Shown here one piece after another: positions 21,260 through 28,065 of a stretch of DNA of 31,643 nt. This stretch comes from an uncultured Ruminococcus sp. (GTDB taxonomy: Bacteria; Bacillota; Clostridia; Oscillospirales; Ruminococcaceae): assembly GCA_900539095.1 (NCBI GenBank), contig UQAR01000017.1:1-31643 (forward strand), read 5' to 3'. Position numbers and translations under genes: made by a program. Position 1 is the first letter of the stretch. The number at the start of each line of letters is the position of its first letter. A model generated the notes under the pieces. It was not told where the DNA came from, ran no database searches, and saw nothing but the letters and a program-made list of their open reading frames with translations.

Positions 21260-22927
21260 TCACAAGAACTTTTTCAGATCGCTTTCTGCCTTTTTACGGT
21301 CTTTAAGACTTATGCTCCTTACCGCCTTTCTCAGCGGCAGTATCCTAGACGGAACTACCGACAGCATATCAACGTCAAGTTCCAAAAAGACCTCCGTGAG
21401 AGTAGGGTCGCCTGCGAGCTCGCCGCATATGCCAGCTTTTATGCCGTTTGCATGGGCATTGTCGCAAACCATTTTTATCATTCTAAGCAGTGCCCTGTGA
21501 TTTTTTGGTGATACCCTGTCATAACATGGGTTCTGCCTGTCAAGTGCAAAGGTGAACTGCTCAAGGTCGTTAGTGCCAATGTTGAAAAAATCCACCTCTT
21601 TGGCTATGATATCGCTCGTCATCACCGCAGCAGGCGTTTCTATCATCGCACCAAGCTTAACGCTGTCTGAAAACTTTTTGCCCTCTTTTATAAGCTCCGC
21701 CTTGACCAGAACGATAAGTTCCTTTATTTTTAGTATCTCGCTCACGTCTATGACCATAGGCAGAAGTATGGAAAGCTGTCCGTAGGCTGATGCCCTGTAA
21801 AGTGCCCTAAGCTGTGTTTTGAACACATTTTCCTGTTCAAGACAAAACCTTATTCCTCGGCAGCCCATTGAAGGGTTACGCTCGGCACTTATCCCCATAT
21901 AGTCAGGTCTTTTGTCTGCACCGATATCGTAAGTGCCTATTATGACTTCTTTGCCCTTCATTACCTCAAGAGCCTTGCGGTATGTGTAAAACTGAAACTC
22001 CTCGTCAGGGAATGCAGGTCTGTCAAAACACATGAACTCCGTCCTGAAAAGACCTATTCCTCCGGCGTCGTTTTTCACCGCCGCCTCAAGTTCTCCTGAG
22101 TTGAGGATATTCGCATAAATTTTTATCTCGTGACCGTCACGGGTGATGTTCTTTCTGCCTTTGAGCCTTGTGAGCAGTTCTTTTTTGCGACCCTCAACAG
22201 CCTCTTTGTATTCAAGCTGCCTGAGAGTATGTTCGTCAGGCTCTATGTAAAGCGTTCCGCTGTAGCCGTCAAGGACAGCCTCCTTGCCCTCCAGTTCGTC
22301 AGAAAGTTCCGTGCCCACATTCACAATGGCAGGTATGCCGAGATTTTTCGCCAGTATCGCAGTGTGTGAGTTCACCGAACCTGACCGTGTGCAAAATCCC
22401 TTTATCTTCTTTTTATCCATGAGCAGAGCCTCAGAGGGCATAAGATCTCCCGTACAGATTATGGCGTTCTCTTTCAGCTCAGGGAGCTTGTCGGCACAGT
22501 TAAGAATGTGTCGCAGCAGCCTGTTTGAAACGTCCTTTACGTCCGCAGCTCTGCTTTGCATATATTCGCTGTCCATTTGAGCAAGCATTTCCGCAAAACT
22601 TCTTGCAGTACTTGCCACAGCATAGTCGGCGTTGTAGTGCTCGTCAAGTATCATTGTGCGAATGCTGCCGTCATATTGCTCATCGGTGATAAGCATCTGA
22701 TGTATCACGAATATCTGAGCGTCGCTTTCACCAACGCTTACCCGTGCACGCTCATAAAGTCCGCCAAGTTCCACAAGGGCGGCGTTTTTCGCCTTGACAT
22801 ATTTTTTGTATTCAAGTTCTGGGTCTGACACCTTTATCTTGTTGATGATAAATTCGTCACGTTGATAAAAGGTCAGTTTTCCTCTTGCAATGCTGCCGAA
22901 TACTGATCGTCCCTTTATCGTCATCAT
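21260..22927 (-). CDS. ptsI: Phosphoenolpyruvate-protein phosphotransferase (PTS Enzyme I), divergent
   Basis: A 555-aa Enzyme I, which takes phosphate from PEP and passes it to HPr. The N-terminal domain carries the active His at about 188 in VNSHTAILAKNLGIPAIV, where most Enzyme I have GGxTSHxAI. The C-terminal PEP barrel has GGIGLFRTEFMCF, GTYDIGADKRPDY, NPSMGCRGIRFCLE, DFFNIGTNDLEQFTFALDRQ and the catalytic Cys in AGICGELAGD. Essential residues appear present, but the sequence is divergent. ATG 22927 was chosen because GGGGGTGA lies upstream. No HPr or Enzyme II gene is near. A specialised or nitrogen-type PTS role is possible. Confidence 0.88.
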   Translation of the reverse strand: MMTIKGRSVFGSIARGKLTFYQRDEFIINKIKVSDPELEYKKYVKAKNAALVELGGLYERARVSVGESDAQIFVIHQMLITDEQYDGSIRTMILDEHYNADYAVASTARSFAEMLAQMDSEYMQSRAADVKDVSNRLLRHILNCADKLPELKENAIICTGDLMPSEALLMDKKKIKGFCTRSGSVNSHTAILAKNLGIPAIVNVGTELSDELEGKEAVLDGYSGTLYIEPDEHTLRQLEYKEAVEGRKKELLTRLKGRKNITRDGHEIKIYANILNSGELEAAVKNDAGGIGLFRTEFMCFDRPAFPDEEFQFYTYRKALEVMKGKEVIIGTYDIGADKRPDYMGISAERNPSMGCRGIRFCLEQENVFKTQLRALYRASAYGQLSILLPMVIDVSEILKIKELIVLVKAELIKEGKKFSDSVKLGAMIETPAAVMTSDIIAKEVDFFNIGTNDLEQFTFALDRQNPCYDRVSPKNHRALLRMIKMVCDNAHANGIKAGICGELAGDPTLTEVFLELDVDMLSVVPSRILPLRKAVRSISLKDRKKAESDLKKFL

Positions 22928-22962
22928 GAGCACTCACCCCCAAAACATACCTATCTGATATA

Positions 22963-22991
22963 ATTATATCATCATTTGATTAACGATAAAA
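22963..22991 (-). promoter_or_regulatory. Probable promoter of the Enzyme I gene
   Basis: Minus-strand TATAAT (22968-22963) with a poor -35, TTTTAT, at 17 bp. Only the -10 is convincing. Confidence 0.4.
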
Positions 22992-23170
22992 GCAAATCGG
23001 CGTCTGTTTACGAATTGTTAATAATATTCGTGAATTTGGCAAACGCACCTATTAAGATTTCAGCAAATTTAACAAATCAGAAACATTTTACTGTCTTATG
23101 TTAAATAAAGAATAGTACAATCCCTGAAAAACATATGATTAAAAAGCAACTAAAAAGGGGAGGGGAAGAT

Positions 23171-23860
23171 ATGTTTTCAGCACTGCTTGAACTGCTCACA
23201 GGGAATTTTCTGTTTTTCGCATTGCACTTTGACAACCGCAGCGTGTTCCCAAAGCCGTTGTCAGCGAAAGAGGAGCGTGAGTGTTTTGAAAAAATGGCAC
23301 AAGGTGACAAGGCGGCAAAGGATAAGCTTATCGAGCACAATCTGCGGCTTGTGGCACACATTATAAAGAAGTATTACTCAAACTCAGCCGATCAGGAGGA
23401 CCTTATCTCTATCGGTACTATCGGTCTGATAAAAGCCGTTTCCACATTCGACCACGAAAAAGGCTGCCGCTTTGCGACTTATGGGAGCAGGTGTGTGGAG
23501 AACGAGATCCTCATGCATTTCCGTTCGCAGAAAAAGTCTGCTAACGATATCCACTTTGACGAGCCGGTGGATTCAGATAAGGACGGAAATCAGCTTTGCC
23601 TTATAGATATAATCGCAGACGGTGAGGACGTCGCAGATAAAATAGAGCTTTCCATTCGCTGTGAACAGCTCTATCGCTTTATCGAAAGCTCCCTTGATGA
23701 ACGTGAAAGACAGATAGTCACACTTCGCTATGGGCTATTCGGTCAGCCGCAGCTGCCTCAGCGTGAGGTGGCAAAACGCCTTGGTATCTCACGTTCCTAT
23801 GTTTCAAGAATAGAGAAAAAAGCCCTCAGACTGCTTAAAGACCGCTTTGATGAACAGTGA
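23171..23860 (+). CDS. sigK: RNA polymerase sporulation sigma factor SigK, intact
   Basis: A 229-aa late mother-cell sigma factor. ATG 23171 follows GGGGAGGGGAAG. A hydrophobic N-terminus (MFSALLELLTGNFLFFALHF) precedes the core start FPKPLSAKEE. It matches the inhibitory pro-sequence removed by SpoIVFB in Bacillus. Region 2 has LIEHNLRLVAHIIKKY, DLISIGTIGLIKAV and YGSRCVENEILMHFRSQKK. Region 4 has LDERERQIVTLRYGLFG and QREVAKRLGISRSYVSRIEKKA. The reading frame is uninterrupted, so there is no skin-type excisable element. A weak sigma-E-like -10 (AGTACAAT, 23114-23121) lies upstream. Confidence 0.93.
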   Translation: MFSALLELLTGNFLFFALHFDNRSVFPKPLSAKEERECFEKMAQGDKAAKDKLIEHNLRLVAHIIKKYYSNSADQEDLISIGTIGLIKAVSTFDHEKGCRFATYGSRCVENEILMHFRSQKKSANDIHFDEPVDSDKDGNQLCLIDIIADGEDVADKIELSIRCEQLYRFIESSLDERERQIVTLRYGLFGQPQLPQREVAKRLGISRSYVSRIEKKALRLLKDRFDEQ

Positions 23861-23874
23861 TGAGCGTTGACGCA

Positions 23875-23899
23875 GTAGGGGCGAACGGTGTTCGCCCGC
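23875..23899. repeat. GGGCGAAC-type palindromic repeat, copy B
   Basis: GTAGGGGCGAAC-GGT-GTTCGCCCGC forms a strong stem 14 nt after the sigK stop. No T-run follows, so its value as a terminator is doubtful. Confidence 0.8.
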
Positions 23900-23917
23900 T
23901 GATTATTATATCATGTC

Positions 23918-23944
23918 GTGACATTGTTTTAGCACTCGTAAAAT
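23918..23944 (+). promoter_or_regulatory. Candidate promoter of hsp20
   Basis: GTGACA (23918-23923) and TAAAAT (23939-23944) with a short 15-bp spacer. The -10 lies inside the CIRCE operator. From here the hsp20 5' leader would be about 180 nt. Confidence 0.4.
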
Positions 23945-23978
23945 CTATATGCTAGCGCTCGCATGGTGAGAGTGCTAA
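23929..23978. promoter_or_regulatory. Double CIRCE operator of hsp20
   Basis: The outer half-sites are perfect: TTAGCACTC (23929-23937) and GAGTGCTAA (23970-23978). Between them is a degenerate centre, ATATG-CTAG-CGCTC (23947-23960). This yields two CIRCE-like dyads with N9 spacers: 23929-23955, and CTAGCGCTC-N9-GAGTGCTAA at 23952-23978. They share the four bases CTAG. The 50-bp length and 23-bp offset equal those at hrcA. Confidence 0.82.
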
Positions 23979-24026
23979 ATTTCAGCTAATGTTCACATTA
24001 TTTTCACACAATGAACATATAGCAGG

Positions 24027-24062
24027 GGTATCATAAAGACAATGAAGAAAGGAAATGATACC
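24027..24062 (+). other. Hairpin and mini-ORF in the hsp20 5' leader
   Basis: GGTATCAT (24027-24034) and ATGATACC (24055-24062) are perfect 8-bp complements around 20 nt. Just after, AAAGGAAA and ATG 24064 open a six-codon frame (MEEQNK) ending at 24084. It could be a leader-peptide or thermosensing arrangement; the hsp20 ribosome site (24121-24127) itself is not within the stem. Confidence 0.35.
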
Positions 24063-24134
24063 AATGGAAGAGCAGAATAAATGATAAAAGCTTACAAGAT
24101 AAATTAAGATATAACACTTCAAGGAGGAATTTAT

Positions 24135-24551
24135 ATGTTTGGACTTACACCATTTGAAAGAAAGAGCTACGACCTGTTTAATGCATTCCATGATTTTGAG
24201 AATGACTTCTTCGGCGGCAATACCCTCCAGAGTTTCAAGACAGATATCAAGGACGAGGGCGATAAATATGTAATGGAGGCTGAACTCCCTGGCTTTGACA
24301 AGGAGGATATCAAGCTTGATATCGCAGGCAATAACCTTGTCCTCACCGCTGAGCATAAGGCTGAAAATGAGGATAAGAACGATAAGTATATCCGCCGTGA
24401 GAGGACATACGGTTCTTATCAGAGAAGTTTCGACCTGACCGGTATCGATACCGATAAGATCGACGCCGAGTATAAAAACGGTATCCTGACCCTTGACCTG
24501 CCGAAAATGCAGGAGGTAAAGCCTGAGACCAAAAGGCTTGAGATAAAGTGA
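24135..24551 (+). CDS. hsp20: Small heat-shock protein (Hsp20/alpha-crystallin)
   Basis: A 138-aa ATP-independent holdase. A short N-terminal arm (1-35) is followed by the alpha-crystallin domain (about 36-128): TDIKDEGDKYVMEAELPGFDKEDIKLDIAGNNLVLTAEH, then YKNGILTLDLPK with the conserved G-x-L motif. A Lys/Glu tail ends the protein (KRLEIK). AAGGAGG at 24121-24127 precedes ATG by 7 nt. It is monocistronic, controlled by the double CIRCE upstream and ended by the terminator at 24625. HrcA control of an hsp20 gene extends the regulon beyond the hrcA operon in this window. Confidence 0.95.
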   Translation: MFGLTPFERKSYDLFNAFHDFENDFFGGNTLQSFKTDIKDEGDKYVMEAELPGFDKEDIKLDIAGNNLVLTAEHKAENEDKNDKYIRRERTYGSYQRSFDLTGIDTDKIDAEYKNGILTLDLPKMQEVKPETKRLEIK

Positions 24552-24624
24552 TCTATGTAAAGCCGAGGCTTTGAATGAGGCGATACCAATGGGTAAGATA
24601 ATTTGCAATAGGTTTTGCTAACAT

Positions 24625-24664
24625 AAAAAATCCGTGAGAACCAAATGTTCCCACGGATTTTTTT
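24625..24664. terminator. Bidirectional terminator between hsp20 and vanZ-like genes
   Basis: AAAAAATCCGTG-GAAC pairs with GTTC-CACGGATTTTTT around a short loop (24625-24664). The plus side ends hsp20. The stem overlaps the stop codon of the minus-strand vanZ-like gene (24663-24665). Confidence 0.9.
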
Positions 24665-25127
24665 ATGCCTTTTTTTCACGGCTCTTGAGCCATATTTTTC
24701 TTATGAGCAGTGCAAATAAAATTCCCACAACAGCTCCGCTTGTGTCAATGAGAACATCACGCACCTGTCCCGCACGCCCCGGTACAAAAAGCTGGTGTAT
24801 CTCATCGCTTGCCGCATAAACGCAGGAGAACAACGCCGCAAAAAGACTTCTGTAGCCAAGCCTTTTAACCCTCCAAAGATTTATAAAAGCAAGTATTCCC
24901 AGCAGTGCGTATTCGCTGAAATGTGCAAGCTTTCTTATGACGAATGTCGCAGTGTCCTTGTATTCTAACTGAGCCTCATGGTCAAGACTGTCATACATGG
25001 GGTTCACAAATTCCACCACTGCGTTGAAAACTGCGTTCGACTGCCTGCTTGACTTGTCGCTGTCATTTGCCGAAAACATGAATATCACTACACACCACAG
25101 CACAAGTGCCAACGCTTTGAGTATCAT
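24663..25127 (-). CDS. VanZ-family membrane protein
   Basis: A 154-aa integral membrane protein with about four hydrophobic segments. The family signature is clear: RKLAHFSEYALLG in the middle and SDEIHQLFVPGRAGQVRDVLIDTSGAVVG near the end. VanZ confers low-level teicoplanin resistance in enterococci; most homologues have unknown roles. ATG 25127 was chosen: it follows the cca stop (25129) with one base between, and CAGG precedes it. An upstream TTG (25157) lacks a ribosome site. It is probably translationally coupled to cca; no vancomycin resistance cluster is present. Confidence 0.88.
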   Translation of the reverse strand: MILKALALVLWCVVIFMFSANDSDKSSRQSNAVFNAVVEFVNPMYDSLDHEAQLEYKDTATFVIRKLAHFSEYALLGILAFINLWRVKRLGYRSLFAALFSCVYAASDEIHQLFVPGRAGQVRDVLIDTSGAVVGILFALLIRKIWLKSREKKA

Positions 25128-25128
25128 T

Positions 25129-26469
25129 TTAAGCCTGTTTTTTGAAGTTGTTTTCAATGTAGCTTTTCAGCTCCTCTTTTTTGTTTTCCACCTTTTCGTC
25201 TATCACACCGTTAAGTGCAAGCTCCAAAGCAATTCCAATGTCCTTGCCCCTGAACCCCATTTGTATGATATCCTTGCCGTCTATGTCAAGGTCGCAAATG
25301 TGAACACATTCGTTGTCCTCTTTTATCTCCATTGCAAACTGTGCAATGCGGTCAAGTTCCAAAAGCTTTTCCTGCCGCTTGTAGTCTGATTGTGCATAGG
25401 TGTCCGCACGGCGTACCTCAAGATAATCCATGATAAAATCATAATCATGCAGTGCCATGAACCTCCGCACCGACTTTTTCGTTGCGGCTATCCTGTTGTC
25501 ATGCTCCCATATAAGCTCATAAATATATTTCGCCGACGCATTGTCTATCCTGAGCCTTTTTAGTATCTCCTCCGCCATGTAAGCCCCCTCGAACTGGTGC
25601 TTTTTAAAGTGAGAGATACCGTTTTCATCTACCGTGTGCATTCTCGGCTTGCCGATATCGTGCAAAAGCATGGTCAGCCTCATTAGCCATTGCGGTCTGA
25701 CATTTTCAACGCTCAAACAAATGTGACCATACACATCAAGAAAATGGTGAGGATTGTTCTGCTTGAAATCAAAGCTTTCCCTAAGCTCAGGTATGAACAC
25801 CCCGATGACCTCACGATAGTCAAGCAAGATACGCCTTACATCTTTTCCGCACAGCAGCCTTTTAAGCTCCGCCGTAATGCGTTCGGCGGAAATGCTTTTG
25901 AGCAGTTCACGCTGTGCAAGGATAGCCTTCGCCGTCTTTTCTTCGATAGCAAAGCCAAGGCATGATGAGAACCTCAGTCCCCTTAGTATCCTCAGAGCGT
26001 CCTCGTCAAAACGCTTTTCAGGTTCGCCGACGCACCTTATAATGCCTTTTGAAAGGTCGCTTTGACCGCCGTAAAGGTCGATAAGTCCGTCATTTGGCGA
26101 ATATGCCATGGCGTTCACCGTGAAATCACGGCGTTTGAGATCCTCTTCAAGCGAGCTTTCAAAAGTCACCTGAGCAGGCTTTCTGTGACCGATATATTCT
26201 CCGTCGCTGCGATAACAGGTTATCTCCACAGGCTCACCCTCTATCAAAACAGTGAGCGTGCCGTGCTTTAACCCCGTTTCAATGGTGCGGAAATTTGCGA
26301 AAACTTCAAGCATTTTGTCAGGAGTGCAGTTTGTGCAGACATCGTAATCATGAGGCGTTTTGCCAAGCAGACTGTCCCTTACACAGCCGCCTACGATATA
26401 TCCCTCATATCCCATATCATGCAGTCTGTCAAGTGCCGTTCTGACAAACTGCGGAATAAAAATATCCAA
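25129..26469 (-). CDS. cca: CCA tRNA nucleotidyltransferase (class II, HD domain)
   Basis: A 446-aa enzyme that adds or repairs the 3' CCA of tRNA. The nucleotidyltransferase head has YIVGGCVRDSLLGKTPHDYDVCTN with the metal-binding D-x-D. RDFTVNAMAYSPNDGLIDLYGG and RFDEDALRILRGLRFSSCLGF follow. The C-terminal half contains an HD domain, MLLHDIGKP and KKHQFEGAYMAEEIL, so a phosphohydrolase activity is possible. TTG 26469 is the start, with GGAGG 7 nt upstream. It is divergent from the lnt-like gene, with a very short gap between them. Poly(A) polymerases share this head, but CCA-adding is the usual role for this length in Firmicutes. Confidence 0.92.
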   Translation of the reverse strand: MDIFIPQFVRTALDRLHDMGYEGYIVGGCVRDSLLGKTPHDYDVCTNCTPDKMLEVFANFRTIETGLKHGTLTVLIEGEPVEITCYRSDGEYIGHRKPAQVTFESSLEEDLKRRDFTVNAMAYSPNDGLIDLYGGQSDLSKGIIRCVGEPEKRFDEDALRILRGLRFSSCLGFAIEEKTAKAILAQRELLKSISAERITAELKRLLCGKDVRRILLDYREVIGVFIPELRESFDFKQNNPHHFLDVYGHICLSVENVRPQWLMRLTMLLHDIGKPRMHTVDENGISHFKKHQFEGAYMAEEILKRLRIDNASAKYIYELIWEHDNRIAATKKSVRRFMALHDYDFIMDYLEVRRADTYAQSDYKRQEKLLELDRIAQFAMEIKEDNECVHICDLDIDGKDIIQMGFRGKDIGIALELALNGVIDEKVENKKEELKSYIENNFKKQA

Positions 26470-26522
26470 TTTACCGCCTCCTTTTTATGAATTGTGAGAG
26501 CCGTTCAGGTCATAATAATCAC

Positions 26523-27950
26523 ATGAATATCTCTCAGTTTATTGAACCAAAAACCTCACGCAGAGCACTTCTTGTGCTGACAGGCGTGCTGGGCGGACTT
26601 ATGCAGTCCACCCTGAACTTACCATGGCTGGCATTTTTCGTGTTTGCACCAATGGTGCACTGTCTGTCAGTCTGTTATGAGAAAAAGGCTTTCAGACTGG
26701 ATCTTCTGTGCTTTTTTGCACCATATTACCTTATCCAGCTGACCTTTATGCTCACCATATGGAAAATATGTCCTCTTCCACCCTTTGCGGCAATACCATT
26801 GGCAGTCCTTGCGTGGCTTGGGATTGCCCTGTGGGAGTGCATCTTGATGTATCTCCCCCTGAGTCTTTTCCTGCCCATACGTTCCCGCCTTAAACACCGC
26901 TTGTCTGAAATAGTGCTCTTCTGCCTGCTTTGCACCGCAGGGGAGTGGTTTCAGGAGAAAACGCCGTTTCTGGCATTCCCATGGTCTGCGGCATGGCTCA
27001 CCATAACAAGTTCGCCGCTGCTTTTGCAGTCTGCAAATATCATAAGCTGCCGCCTGACAAGCTTTATAATTTTTCTTCTAAACGGTCTGCACGGTGAGAT
27101 ATACACAAGCAAAAAACGCTTTGCCTATACCGCCTTTGCGTTGCTTTTGCAGGGTGCAAACCTTAGCTATGGACTTTATTCCGTGAACCTCGATAAAAAG
27201 CTTGATGATATCTACCCTCAGATAGACGTTATCTGTGCTCAGGACAGCTTGGAGGGCAGGGACAAATCCCGCCGCAGAGCCTTGGATTCAGCTCATTCCT
27301 ACCTTTCTATAATGGAAAACTGCTGGCGTTGGGGCACTGACCTTGTGCTGCTCCCTGAAACTGCCGTGCCAAAAGATTATGACGAGCAGCTTGACGAGTT
27401 CACCCTCATCTCAGATTTTGCCACACAAAAAGGCTGCACCGTCGTGACAGGCTCGTTCTATCTTGAAAACGGCTGCGACTATAACGCACTTTTCGCCTTT
27501 GACGAAAGCGGAAAAGCCGCCACGCCCTATCTAAAACAGGTCCTTGTACCCTTCGGCGAAAAAACGCCTTTCGCAGGACTTTTCCACCTTGACACCATGA
27601 GCGAGTGCACCGATAAACGCTATACAAAGCCCCTCACTTCCGACGGCATGACCATAGGTTCAGTCATTTGTATTGAGTCCATTTTTCCAAGCCTTGTAAG
27701 CTCACAGAAAGAACAGGGAGCACAGCTCATATGCGTTTCCACCAACGATTCGTGGTTCGGCAAAAGCTCCGCCCGTGAACAGCATTACCGCCACTGCATA
27801 ATGCGAGCCGTTGAGAACAGAAGATATGTCCTCCGTGCAGGAAATTGCGGAATATCGGCGATAATATCCCCAACAGGCGAGCAACAGTCCGTAAAATCGG
27901 ACAAATCAAAAGGTGCGGTGTGGGGAAAAGTTACCCTTATCGGCAGGTAG
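26523..27950 (+). CDS. lnt: Apolipoprotein N-acyltransferase (Lnt) homologue
   Basis: A 475-aa membrane enzyme that in Gram-negatives adds the third acyl chain to lipoproteins. Five to six N-terminal helices (about 15-220) precede a nitrilase domain. The triad is visible: Glu in LVLLPETAVP (about 279), Lys in PYLKQVLVPFGE (about 338) and Cys in GSVICIESIFP (about 383). Other conserved parts are STNDSWFG and QHYRHCIMRAVENRRYVLRAGNCGISAIISPTG. The start is uncertain: ATG 26523 and ATG 26487 both lack a good ribosome site. Lnt is uncommon in low-GC Firmicutes but known in some Clostridia. This contig encodes at least two lipoproteins as possible substrates. Confidence 0.9.
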   Translation: MNISQFIEPKTSRRALLVLTGVLGGLMQSTLNLPWLAFFVFAPMVHCLSVCYEKKAFRLDLLCFFAPYYLIQLTFMLTIWKICPLPPFAAIPLAVLAWLGIALWECILMYLPLSLFLPIRSRLKHRLSEIVLFCLLCTAGEWFQEKTPFLAFPWSAAWLTITSSPLLLQSANIISCRLTSFIIFLLNGLHGEIYTSKKRFAYTAFALLLQGANLSYGLYSVNLDKKLDDIYPQIDVICAQDSLEGRDKSRRRALDSAHSYLSIMENCWRWGTDLVLLPETAVPKDYDEQLDEFTLISDFATQKGCTVVTGSFYLENGCDYNALFAFDESGKAATPYLKQVLVPFGEKTPFAGLFHLDTMSECTDKRYTKPLTSDGMTIGSVICIESIFPSLVSSQKEQGAQLICVSTNDSWFGKSSAREQHYRHCIMRAVENRRYVLRAGNCGISAIISPTGEQQSVKSDKSKGAVWGKVTLIGR

Positions 27951-27999
27951 CAAATCTGCCACAGTATGCAAGTTTAGCTGACAGGGCAATCAGCGATCC

Positions 28000-28030
28000 A
28001 ACGGGCGAACATCGTTCTCCCGTATTTTTT
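28000..28030 (+). terminator. Palindromic repeat copy C, acting as terminator of lnt
   Basis: ACGGGCGAAC-ATC-GTTCTCCCGT (28001-28023) is a degenerate copy of the GGGCGAAC palindrome, followed by A and TTTTTT. It reads as an intrinsic terminator 50 nt past the lnt stop. It has one mispair in the stem. The remainder of 27951-28065 shows nothing else. Confidence 0.65.
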
Positions 28031-28065
28031 GCACACACTACATGACCCATATCAAGTTCGTGCTT

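Noticed and set aside
23875..23899. Palindromic repeat copy B as the sigK terminator
   Set aside because: The stem is strong but no T-run follows, so it is listed only as a repeat.
24663..25127. Vancomycin/teicoplanin resistance cluster
   Set aside because: A VanZ-family and a VanY-like gene are present but lie about 24 kb apart, and no vanHAX or VanRS-type context is seen.
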